Below, in pieces: positions 22,270 through 29,382 of a DNA stretch of 32,006 nucleotides (position 1 is the first letter of the stretch; the number at the start of each line of letters is the position of its first letter). The stretch is taken from positions 1-32,006 of the forward strand of contig CANQYL010000014.1 in NCBI GenBank assembly GCA_947628035.1. Reading direction: 5' to 3'. The stretch comes from an uncultured Akkermansia sp. (GTDB lineage: Bacteria; Verrucomicrobiota; Verrucomicrobiia; Verrucomicrobiales; Akkermansiaceae). Under the pieces are notes generated by a model that saw nothing but the letters and a program-made list of their open reading frames with translations, was not told where the DNA came from and did not search any database. The position numbers and the translations under genes are program-made.

Positions 22270-24771
22270 TTATCGTGCAGGATTCTGTCGGGTAAACCGT
22301 TCCGGACTGGAGTGCGGGGTTACTGTCCGAGAGGAACCATTCACCACGACTCGGACCTCAGAGGGTGAGTCAAGAGAGGAATGTACGGCGTAGGCGACAA
22401 CCTTGCCATCCTTCCACTCCATATCGACCACCAAATTGCCGCGTGCACGCAACCCGACAGCCTTGCCGTCCTTCCAGGCCATCGGCAGAGCGGGCAGGAG
22501 TTCCACATATCCTTCATGACTTTGAATCAGCATTTCACACACAGCGCGGGGAATGCCCAATGAACCATCGAGCTGCATGGGGGGATGTGTCGTCAGCAGA
22601 TTATCCAGCATATTGTAGCGCAGCAATGACTGAAGCATCCCGTATGCCGATTCGGCATCATGCAACCGCGCGTAGAGAGCCGCCCTCCACGGCCATGTCC
22701 AGCTACGACGGTTGTCATCGTTCAGACCACGCAATTTGAGACTTTTTTCAGCAGCTTTCGCTAGCTCGGGCGTACGTGTTCGGGAGATGGTAGAACCAGG
22801 GAAGAGGGCGAAGAGGTGCGACGTGTGTCGGTGACCGGACACCATTGCCGGTCGATCCACGATCCACTCCTGCAGGTAGCCCCCGGATCCTATGCGATCA
22901 GGGGCAAGACGGGATGACAACGATTGCAGATGCTGGGCGTAGTCGGAATCCAGATGCAACGCCTGAGCTGCCTGCGTCGTTATCTTAAAGAGCTCGCGCA
23001 CAAGTTGCTGGTCATGAGCCACTCCGTCCTCGACAGGACCCCATTCGTGCGACCATCCGTTGGGAACCACCAGAGTGCCGACGTCCAGATCATTCAGTTC
23101 AGGGTGCAGGGAACGATCGATTGGTTGTCCATCCGACACAAGTCCTGTGCCTCCAGAACCCAATTCTTTCAAATTGTGCTCCCAATATCGGCAAATTTCC
23201 TTGAATAAGGGATACGCCTTTTCACGGAGAAAATCTGTATCACCTGTGAATTGGTAATGTTCCCAATAATGAAGAGCAAACCATGCGTTAGCAGTGGGAC
23301 ACATCATCCATCCGACTCCCCCCCACGGATTCAGAGAAATACGTGTAACCCAGCCGAGCATATCTTCCCCGTACAACTGTCGAGTGAACTTGGAAAGCGG
23401 GCGGCGCATGGCATTTAAATACTCCAACAGCGGTTCATGACACTCCGACAAGTTCGCTTCCTCTGCCGACCAATAGCACATCTCAAGATTGATGTTTGTA
23501 TGGTAGTCACTTGCCCAGGGCGGACTCACCTTGTTGTTCCAAAGACCCTGCAAATTCATGGGCAGGTTACCGGGACGCGATCCGCTGATCATCAAATAGC
23601 GCCCGTACTGAAAAACAAGCTGTTCCAGATTCGGATCCTCTACACCTTTTCGGTAGCGCTCCAGGCGCTCATTTGTCGGTATCTCGTGTACGATTCCACC
23701 GTTTATTTCAAGCCTCAGTCGGTTGAATAATGAGGAAAAATCATCGGTGTGACGGCGGATCAATTCCTTGTAGTTATATTTGACGGCCTCCGCAATGATA
23801 CGTTGGTTGCGCAAATCGGGCGGTTCCCCCTTCCAAGCGACCGTGTCATCCATCTTGTAATCCGTGGCCAGTGAGACGAGAATGGTGAACTTACGCGCGC
23901 CGATGATGCTCACATAGGGTGTATCCGTTGCGTCATATTGGGGAAGTTGCTTCATCCCCTCGCCTGCGTATTTTACTTGCAGGGAATACGATTTTCCGTT
24001 CATCCGCACCTCGCCCAACTCTGCAAATACGATGATTCTGCCTTCAAATTTTTCTCCGTTGCGAAGCGTACCGATCATGCACAGCCCATCGGAACCGACC
24101 GGTTTGTATCTCACCGTATGATAGGGCATGAGAGCCACTCTGGCATTCAGAACTCCTCCGGTCTCGGCTTCTGCATGGTACACAAACACATCATCCGGTT
24201 TGCTCACGAAATACTCCCGTCTGTACTGAACCTCCTCATCCCCTTTTTTCTCCGCGTAGTTGCAAGTGGCCACTGCTTTTTCCAAACTGAGCGACCTCCG
24301 GTAACCGACCACTTTACCCTGCACATCGTAGTCAACGTACAGTTGAGCAAAGGGCTGGTAACTACCAAATTGGTTCTCTCCTGATAGAGGTCCATATTCA
24401 TACCCAGCTCCCATGTTGAGAGCATTCCTTCCCCCACTCCACAAGCTCACCTCGTTGAGCACGACGCAGTCTAAATGCACTCCCCCATACACCGTTGCCC
24501 CCACTCGCCCGTTACCCAACGGCAGAGTCTCGGACTCCCACACATCTCTCGAATCCATTGACTCATCGCAATCTGCCGACCCCTCCACGTTCCATGGAAG
24601 AGAAATCGCTTTGACCTGCGCCGGTTGATCGTACCATAGCTCATTTTGTTTTGCCGTCGTAGCCCCGTGGGCTAAAGACAGACCAACACCCGTCATCCAC
24701 ACCACCATTTGAATGATACGTTCCATGAAATTGGGGGATGAGATAACCACGCAGTCCTCGTTTCTCTTCAT
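22270..24771 (-). CDS. GH95 alpha-1,2-L-fucosidase, secreted
   Basis: 833 residues. An N-terminal hydrophobic segment (IIQMVVWMTGVGLSLAHGA) acts as signal peptide. The start at 24771 is favoured because a promoter ends eight bases before it; ATG 24726 would give a tighter signal peptide. Hallmarks of GH95: LPLGNGRVGATVYGG and NEVSLWSGG in the N-terminal domain, then DYHTNINLEMCYW with N426 and N428, SHEWGP with candidate acid E576, and HPPMQLDGSLG with D735. These match the catalytic Asn, Glu and Asp set known from GH95 enzymes. The enzyme removes alpha-1,2-fucose from H-antigen ends of mucin O-glycans or milk oligosaccharides, probably in the periplasm. It fits with the GH109 and GH36-like genes on the other strand. 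Confidence 0.92.
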   Translation of the reverse strand: MKRNEDCVVISSPNFMERIIQMVVWMTGVGLSLAHGATTAKQNELWYDQPAQVKAISLPWNVEGSADCDESMDSRDVWESETLPLGNGRVGATVYGGVHLDCVVLNEVSLWSGGRNALNMGAGYEYGPLSGENQFGSYQPFAQLYVDYDVQGKVVGYRRSLSLEKAVATCNYAEKKGDEEVQYRREYFVSKPDDVFVYHAEAETGGVLNARVALMPYHTVRYKPVGSDGLCMIGTLRNGEKFEGRIIVFAELGEVRMNGKSYSLQVKYAGEGMKQLPQYDATDTPYVSIIGARKFTILVSLATDYKMDDTVAWKGEPPDLRNQRIIAEAVKYNYKELIRRHTDDFSSLFNRLRLEINGGIVHEIPTNERLERYRKGVEDPNLEQLVFQYGRYLMISGSRPGNLPMNLQGLWNNKVSPPWASDYHTNINLEMCYWSAEEANLSECHEPLLEYLNAMRRPLSKFTRQLYGEDMLGWVTRISLNPWGGVGWMMCPTANAWFALHYWEHYQFTGDTDFLREKAYPLFKEICRYWEHNLKELGSGGTGLVSDGQPIDRSLHPELNDLDVGTLVVPNGWSHEWGPVEDGVAHDQQLVRELFKITTQAAQALHLDSDYAQHLQSLSSRLAPDRIGSGGYLQEWIVDRPAMVSGHRHTSHLFALFPGSTISRTRTPELAKAAEKSLKLRGLNDDNRRSWTWPWRAALYARLHDAESAYGMLQSLLRYNMLDNLLTTHPPMQLDGSLGIPRAVCEMLIQSHEGYVELLPALPMAWKDGKAVGLRARGNLVVDMEWKDGKVVAYAVHSSLDSPSEVRVVVNGSSRTVTPHSSPERFTRQNPAR

Positions 24772-24779
24772 CCTCTCCC

Positions 24780-24808
24780 AATCTAGCAGATTACTCCGCC
24801 CTTGTCAC
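24780..24808 (-). promoter_or_regulatory. Near-leaderless promoter of the GH95 gene
   Basis: Minus strand: GTGACA (24808-24803), a 17-base spacer, TGC and TAGATT (24785-24780), then eight bases to ATG 24771. Transcription should start within two bases of the start codon. Confidence 0.55.
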
Positions 24809-24859
24809 GCTCAAACAAGCTCACGATGTAATGGGAATGAGGATTTGACGGTTCAGCTC

Positions 24860-24887
24860 TTTACAAAATGCGGGGGCATGGTATAAT
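24860..24887 (+). promoter_or_regulatory. Promoter of the argF operon
   Basis: TTTACA (24860-24865), a 16-base spacer and a consensus TATAAT (24882-24887) preceded by TGG. It leaves about 14 leader bases with a GAGAGAG segment before ATG 24908, so this gene can have a ribosome-binding site. It is divergent from the GH95 promoter. Confidence 0.65.
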
Positions 24888-24907
24888 TTGCGGCTTCTGA
24901 GAGAGCA

Positions 24908-25816
24908 ATGAAAACGCTTTTAACAATCGAAGAACTAACGAGAGAGGAGATTTGTGAACTCCTTGAATTGGGTCACCGTCTCAAAGCGGAGAGAGGGGAG
25001 CACGCCCTCCTCCCGCTCAAGGGGCAAACGTGGGCGCTCATCTTTTCCAAATCCTCGACCCGCACGCGAGTCTCGTTTGAGGCGGGAATCTATGAGTTAG
25101 GTGGGCGTCCCATGTTCCTCTCCACTCGGGATATGCAACTTGGGCGCGGCGAGCCGATCAAAGACACGGCACGCGTACTCGGTCGCATGGTTCATGGAGC
25201 TGTCATCCGAACCTTCGCTCAACAGGATGTGGCGGACTTTGCTCACTTCTCCGGCATTCCTACTATCAACGCCCTCACCGATCAGGAACACCCCTGTCAA
25301 ATCCTAGCAGACCTGATGACTCTCGAAGAAATTTACGGGGTGGGAGCATGGAAAAACATGAAGATTGCTTTTATGGGCGACGTGGACAACAACGTCGGAC
25401 GTTCCTGGATGTGGGCAGCCAAACGACTCGGATTTACCCTTGCCCTGGGCGGTCCCGCCTCCGCTCTTCCATCGGATGCCACCCTACGAGCCCTTAACTG
25501 CCCGACGATCACCGCCACAACAGATCCCTACGATGCGGTGAAAGATGCCACCGTCATCAACACCGACACGTGGATATCCATGGGGCAAGAGGAACAAAAA
25601 GGGAGCAAGGAGCAAGCTTTCTTCCCCTACCAGGTCAATGCCGAACTACTCAGCCATGCTGCTCCTCGCCACAGCGTCTTCCACTGTCTGCCCGCCTATC
25701 GTGGCTACGAGATCACGAACGATGTACTGGAAGCGCATTCCGACGCTATTTTCACACAGGCAGAAAACCGTCTGCACGCCCAGAAAGCCGTACTCCAAAC
25801 CCTTGTCGAATCATGA
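24908..25816 (+). CDS. argF: Ornithine carbamoyltransferase
   Basis: A 302-residue cytoplasmic enzyme that makes citrulline from ornithine and carbamoyl phosphate in arginine synthesis. SSTRTRVSFEAG (about residues 40-50) is the carbamoyl-phosphate site, DQEHPCQ holds the conserved His-Pro-x-Gln, DVDNNVGRSW lies in the second domain, and HCLPAYRG is the ornithine-binding loop with the reactive Cys. A TDTWISMGQE segment also fits OTC rather than aspartate carbamoyltransferase. Length is normal for the family. Its stop overlaps the start of sufE (ATGA at 25813-25816), and it leads a four-gene unit. Confidence 0.93.
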   Translation: MKTLLTIEELTREEICELLELGHRLKAERGEHALLPLKGQTWALIFSKSSTRTRVSFEAGIYELGGRPMFLSTRDMQLGRGEPIKDTARVLGRMVHGAVIRTFAQQDVADFAHFSGIPTINALTDQEHPCQILADLMTLEEIYGVGAWKNMKIAFMGDVDNNVGRSWMWAAKRLGFTLALGGPASALPSDATLRALNCPTITATTDPYDAVKDATVINTDTWISMGQEEQKGSKEQAFFPYQVNAELLSHAAPRHSVFHCLPAYRGYEITNDVLEAHSDAIFTQAENRLHAQKAVLQTLVES

Positions 25817-26223
25817 GCTACAACGACCGCATTGAAGTCCTTTTGGACGAACTATCCGTCTTCTCTGATTGGCAGGAGCGCTATGAATACATCATATCGT
25901 TGGGACATAGTCTCGCCCCGCTCCCGTCCAAATACCGCAAACCGGAAAACCTCATCAAGGGCTGTCAAAGCCAGGTGTGGGTGGGAACGGAGGTAAAAGA
26001 CGGACAATTCATCATTTACGCCGACAGCGATTCTCTCATCACCAAGGGGCTTATCGCCATCTTTATCCGCCTCCTCTCCGGTCTTTCCCCTACGGAAGTT
26101 CTGGCAGCAGATCTCAAAAAACTTGATGCAAGCGGGCTCAAGGAACATCTTGCCTCTACCCGTGCCAACGCGCTCACAACGATGGCCGACACCATACGCC
26201 GAGCTGCTGCGGATTCCTTGTAG
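25813..26223 (+). CDS. sufE: SufE cysteine-desulfurase sulfur acceptor
   Basis: 136 residues from the ATG overlapping the argF stop; a longer frame reaching back into argF is rejected. SufE accepts sulfur from the desulfurase SufS on a single cysteine and passes it to the Suf scaffold for Fe-S cluster building. The acceptor is C51 in LIKGCQSQVW, the same position as in the E. coli protein. Helical C-terminal segments with LSGLSPTEVL also fit. No other suf gene is adjacent, which is unusual but common for stand-alone sufE. Translational coupling to argF is likely. Confidence 0.9.
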   Translation: MSYNDRIEVLLDELSVFSDWQERYEYIISLGHSLAPLPSKYRKPENLIKGCQSQVWVGTEVKDGQFIIYADSDSLITKGLIAIFIRLLSGLSPTEVLAADLKKLDASGLKEHLASTRANALTTMADTIRRAAADSL

Positions 26224-26243
26224 TTTTCATCGGCAGCACGTTT

Positions 26244-27137
26244 GTGATCGACGAAATGCTCCAGAGCAGGTTGCTACAAAGGCAGCGCATCCTGCCTCCG
26301 GAGACAAATGCCTTCCGTTTGATCACCGAGGACGAGATTTGGCGAGGTGTGAGCGTCGATTACTTGGCAGGGAGATATCTTGTCTCCCTGCGCAATGCAA
26401 AGCTGCCCGCGGAATTACGCGATTGTCTCCTGCGCCATGAGGCTGATTCCTTTGTCAAGCTCCTCGACAAGGAACAAAAAAACTCCCCTACTCCGCTCCG
26501 CGAGCCCAAACAGGCAATCCTCTTCAACGTCACGGAAAACCGCGTCCGCTTCATCCTTGATATGCAGTCGGGCTATTCGCAGGGGTTCTTCATCGACCAG
26601 CGAGACAACCGTACGCACCTTCGAACCCTCTGCCATCCGGGGCAAACCGTGCTCAACCTGTTCGCTTACACGGGAGCCTTCTCGGTCTGCGCCGCCCTGG
26701 CGGGAGCCACCACGACCACGCTGGATCTCGCGCAACCCTGCCTCAATCGCTGCAAGGAGAATATGCTGCTCAACGGCATTGACCCCGAGCTCCACTTCTT
26801 CTGTCGAGGAGATGCCCTGCACTGGCTCTCTCGCTTTTCCAAACAGAAACGCCGTTTTCATTTCATCATCATGGACCCGCCCACCTTTTCCCGCGATGAC
26901 AAGGGAAACCTCTGGCGCGCGGAAAAGGATTACACAGCCCTTGTGAAACGAGCCTCCGCCTGTCTCGCTCCCGGCGGAACCATGCTCTGCACCACCAACA
27001 GCCGACGTCTCTCACAAGATGCCTTTGCCTCGCTGGTACGCACAGGTTCTCCTTCGACAGCCCGCATGGAATCCTGTCCCATGCCACCGGATTTTTCTCC
27101 GGAAAATTACCTCAAAACCATATGGATTTACACATGA
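26244..27137 (+). CDS. RlmI-like class I SAM-dependent methyltransferase
   Basis: 297 residues, start GTG 26244 (ATG 26256 is an alternative). A SGYSQGFFIDQRDNR segment followed by LNLFAYTGAFSVCAA (SAM motif I) and FHFIIMDPPTFSR (motif IV, DPP-type) matches the RlmI/RlmK branch of 23S rRNA methyltransferases. LAPGGTMLCTTNS and a NYLKTIWIYT end complete the domain. The N-terminal part is shorter than in RlmI (about 396 residues) and no PUA domain is evident. A ribosomal RNA cytosine target is possible but the short form may have another substrate. It begins 20 bases after sufE and overlaps the next gene by four bases. Confidence 0.75.
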   Translation: MIDEMLQSRLLQRQRILPPETNAFRLITEDEIWRGVSVDYLAGRYLVSLRNAKLPAELRDCLLRHEADSFVKLLDKEQKNSPTPLREPKQAILFNVTENRVRFILDMQSGYSQGFFIDQRDNRTHLRTLCHPGQTVLNLFAYTGAFSVCAALAGATTTTLDLAQPCLNRCKENMLLNGIDPELHFFCRGDALHWLSRFSKQKRRFHFIIMDPPTFSRDDKGNLWRAEKDYTALVKRASACLAPGGTMLCTTNSRRLSQDAFASLVRTGSPSTARMESCPMPPDFSPENYLKTIWIYT

Positions 27138-27487
27138 CTCTCCCCGACATCTCCCCGCAGGACCCCTCTCTTTCTCCCGAAATGCGCACAGCTCTAAGCA
27201 TCTTCCGGTGTCCTCCGCGTCGTCTGCTCTGCGCGCAGACGGTATGCTCCGCCATGGGGCGGGAGGATCTCACGGAGGAGATGAAAGAGTGCAGCGGAGG
27301 ACGTGCTCCCGGCGGCACTTGCGGCGCCTTGTTCGCCGCCATCACAATGGCGCCGGAACGCGAAGCCGCTCTTCGGGAACTCTTCCGGTCTTCCCTCGGT
27401 TCCGATCTCTGTAGAGAACTCAAGCAACGCCATCGGGTCCCCTGCCCTCACTGCATCGTCACTGCCATTCGCGGTCTGCAGAGCTGA
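27134..27487 (+). CDS. Small cysteine protein resembling C_GCAxxG_C_C family
   Basis: 117 residues from the ATG overlapping the methyltransferase stop (ATGA at 27134-27137). Cysteine spacing CPPRRLLCAQTVC, then CSGGRAPGGTCGALFAAI, and a final CRELKQRHRVPCPHC resembles the C_GCAxxG_C_C family, small proteins thought to bind a metal or redox centre; the central GCA is changed to GGR-A here. No signal peptide or membrane segment is seen. It is the last gene of the argF unit, and its stop lies ten bases from the stop of the opposite-strand ftsQ. Function unknown. Confidence 0.55.
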   Translation: MTLPDISPQDPSLSPEMRTALSIFRCPPRRLLCAQTVCSAMGREDLTEEMKECSGGRAPGGTCGALFAAITMAPEREAALRELFRSSLGSDLCRELKQRHRVPCPHCIVTAIRGLQS

Positions 27488-27497
27488 GCGACAACCC

Positions 27498-28406
27498 TCA
27501 TTTCTTCGGTTTCTGCTCGTTCTCCTCCTCAAAGACGGCAACCGGATTCAGAGCCGGAATGACATTCACGGAGCGCAATTTTCTGTGTGTCGCTCGTGCG
27601 TGATCAAAAATCATTGCGAGTCGATCCATCTGTTCGTGAATGTTACGTTTCTCCATTATCACCTCTGTACCCGTTTCAAGAACCAACCGAAATTCCCAAT
27701 CCTTCGGATGGAAGATTTCGACAATGCGCGGTATCTCATCGGGATTGTACTTGTTTGAGGCAGCAACAAGACGAGCTATCGGACGCGACAACTGCTCCTC
27801 AATCTTCTCTCCTTCACTCAGCTTCGCAGCGTCCTCCGGTCTCAGGTACCATGTTGCAACCCCCATGAATTGACCATGCAGCTCATCATGCGGTCTGAAC
27901 AGCACCCCTTCCGGATCCATAAAAAAGCGGGATCGATCTCCCGTACGCACACCGTCCTCCCACTCAACAAAAACGATGGGGATCCGCTCCTCCACTTCGA
28001 TATACAGGGTATCCGGCAACTCAGCACGAATGACGGCAGAACGGATACCCGGGACGGCCTCCAGCTTGCGGCGAAGCGACTCCGTGTTGAGAGTAGCCAT
28101 ATTCACTCTGCCTTCAATATCCAACAGTTGTAGAGTTTTTTCTTTGTCGATGATCCCATGGCGGGACTGAAAATGGATATACTCCACACTCATGCCGTAC
28201 GCCATATCCAGAGCATAGTCGATACTATACCAGACCAGGAATAGCAAGGGAAGAGCAACCAAAAACACCTTGATCCCGCGCTTCACCCTCTGCTTTCCCC
28301 TCCTGATCGCAAGCATACTGAATAAGCGCTCGCGCAGAGAAAGTCTCCTCTCAAGGCTGCGCACATTGGAGGACTCGCTGCGGTACCTGTTCCGTGAATT
28401 TTTCAT
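27498..28406 (-). CDS. ftsQ: Cell division protein FtsQ-like
   Basis: 302 residues: a basic cytoplasmic N-terminus (about 1-44), one membrane helix (VFLVALPLLFLVWYSIDYAL, about 47-66), then a POTRA-type domain with VPGIRSAVIRAELPDTLYIEVEERIPI, followed by a beta domain. FtsQ is a bitopic inner-membrane protein linking early and late division proteins at the septum. Its place after ddl and murC-murB on the same strand is the classic dcw order. FtsQ sequences are poorly conserved, so the call rests on layout plus the 'P-x-x-L-x-I-x-V-x-E-R-x-P' signature. The usual following gene ftsA is not here. Confidence 0.85.
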   Translation of the reverse strand: MKNSRNRYRSESSNVRSLERRLSLRERLFSMLAIRRGKQRVKRGIKVFLVALPLLFLVWYSIDYALDMAYGMSVEYIHFQSRHGIIDKEKTLQLLDIEGRVNMATLNTESLRRKLEAVPGIRSAVIRAELPDTLYIEVEERIPIVFVEWEDGVRTGDRSRFFMDPEGVLFRPHDELHGQFMGVATWYLRPEDAAKLSEGEKIEEQLSRPIARLVAASNKYNPDEIPRIVEIFHPKDWEFRLVLETGTEVIMEKRNIHEQMDRLAMIFDHARATHRKLRSVNVIPALNPVAVFEEENEQKPKK

Positions 28407-28438
28407 CGGCTTCCGATCCGGTCGAGAAAATCATGTCG

Positions 28439-29362
28439 CTATCTCTCGCATCGCAGGGATATCTCTGCAATACGTGTGCAGAGTTCTCCATAGCTGATAC
28501 CGACTGCAGCAGCTGCCTTCGGGAAGAGGGAAGAGCCCGTCATCCCGGGGATGGTATTGATCTCCAGCACATACGGCTCACCTCCGTCCGGCAGCAACAA
28601 ATCCACCCGACCGTACACCTCCACCCCGAGGGCATGATAGGCTTTCAACGCCTCCTGCTGCACAGCCTTCGTCTCCTCTTCGCTCAGGTCTGCCGGGCAA
28701 ATGTAATCCGTGCCCTCTCCGCCGTACATGGAGGGATATTTGTTGCGCATATCGTAAAAACCGCTCCGAGGACAGATATGAATCACGGGCAGAGCCACGC
28801 CGTCGAGTATCGACACCGTGAGCTCCTTGCCACAGATGTATTCCTCCACCAGCAGACGTTTGCTGTAGCGGGCAGACTCCTTCAGAGCCGCCTCCAGATC
28901 CTCCGCGTCACGCACGATCTCCACCCCCACAGAGGAACCCTCGCACGGCGGCTTGATCACCAAGGGCAGAGTCAACGTCGGTCTCCCGGGCAATTCGATC
29001 ACCTCGCTTCGGGGTGTACGTACACCTTCCCTCAAAAAAATTTCCTTGCTCAGAATCTTGTCGAAACAGATGCGGCTGGAGGCGGAGCCTGCCCCGGTGT
29101 ACGGAAGCCCGAGATTTTCCAGAAAAGATTGGACCGAGCCATCCTCCCCGTACGTACCGTGAATCAGGTTGTAGCAAAGCTCCGTTCCATCAGGAATCGC
29201 CGGGTTTTCCTTCCCCACCTCAATGGGTGCAACTCTCGTGAATCCCTCTTGTCGAAGGGCCTCCAGCACCGCCTTGCCGGAAACGAGCGACACTTCCCTC
29301 TCGGACCCGGGACCTCCCATGAGGAGGGCAATGGTTGTATCTTTGCGCAGTGTGTTCATCAT
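28439..29362 (-). CDS. ddl: D-alanine--D-alanine ligase
   Basis: 307 residues. GGPGSEREVSLVSG at the N-terminus, YNLIHGTYGEDGSVQ, LPYTGAGSASSRICFDK, VKPPCEGSSVGV-like (VIKPPCEGSSVGVEI) and EINTIPGMTGSSLFPKAA are diagnostic of Ddl. The enzyme is an ATP-grasp ligase joining two D-Ala in the cytoplasm for the peptidoglycan stem. Length is standard. It lies 20 bases after murC-murB and 32 before ftsQ, so the three are likely cotranscribed. Confidence 0.95.
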   Translation of the reverse strand: MMNTLRKDTTIALLMGGPGSEREVSLVSGKAVLEALRQEGFTRVAPIEVGKENPAIPDGTELCYNLIHGTYGEDGSVQSFLENLGLPYTGAGSASSRICFDKILSKEIFLREGVRTPRSEVIELPGRPTLTLPLVIKPPCEGSSVGVEIVRDAEDLEAALKESARYSKRLLVEEYICGKELTVSILDGVALPVIHICPRSGFYDMRNKYPSMYGGEGTDYICPADLSEEETKAVQQEALKAYHALGVEVYGRVDLLLPDGGEPYVLEINTIPGMTGSSLFPKAAAAVGISYGELCTRIAEISLRCER

Positions 29363-29382
29363 CGGTTACTTCATGAAAATTG

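Noticed and set aside
25570-25812. Long N-terminal extension of SufE into argF
   Set aside because: SufE length and C51 position match the family from the ATG overlapping the argF stop; the extension is out-of-frame argF sequence.
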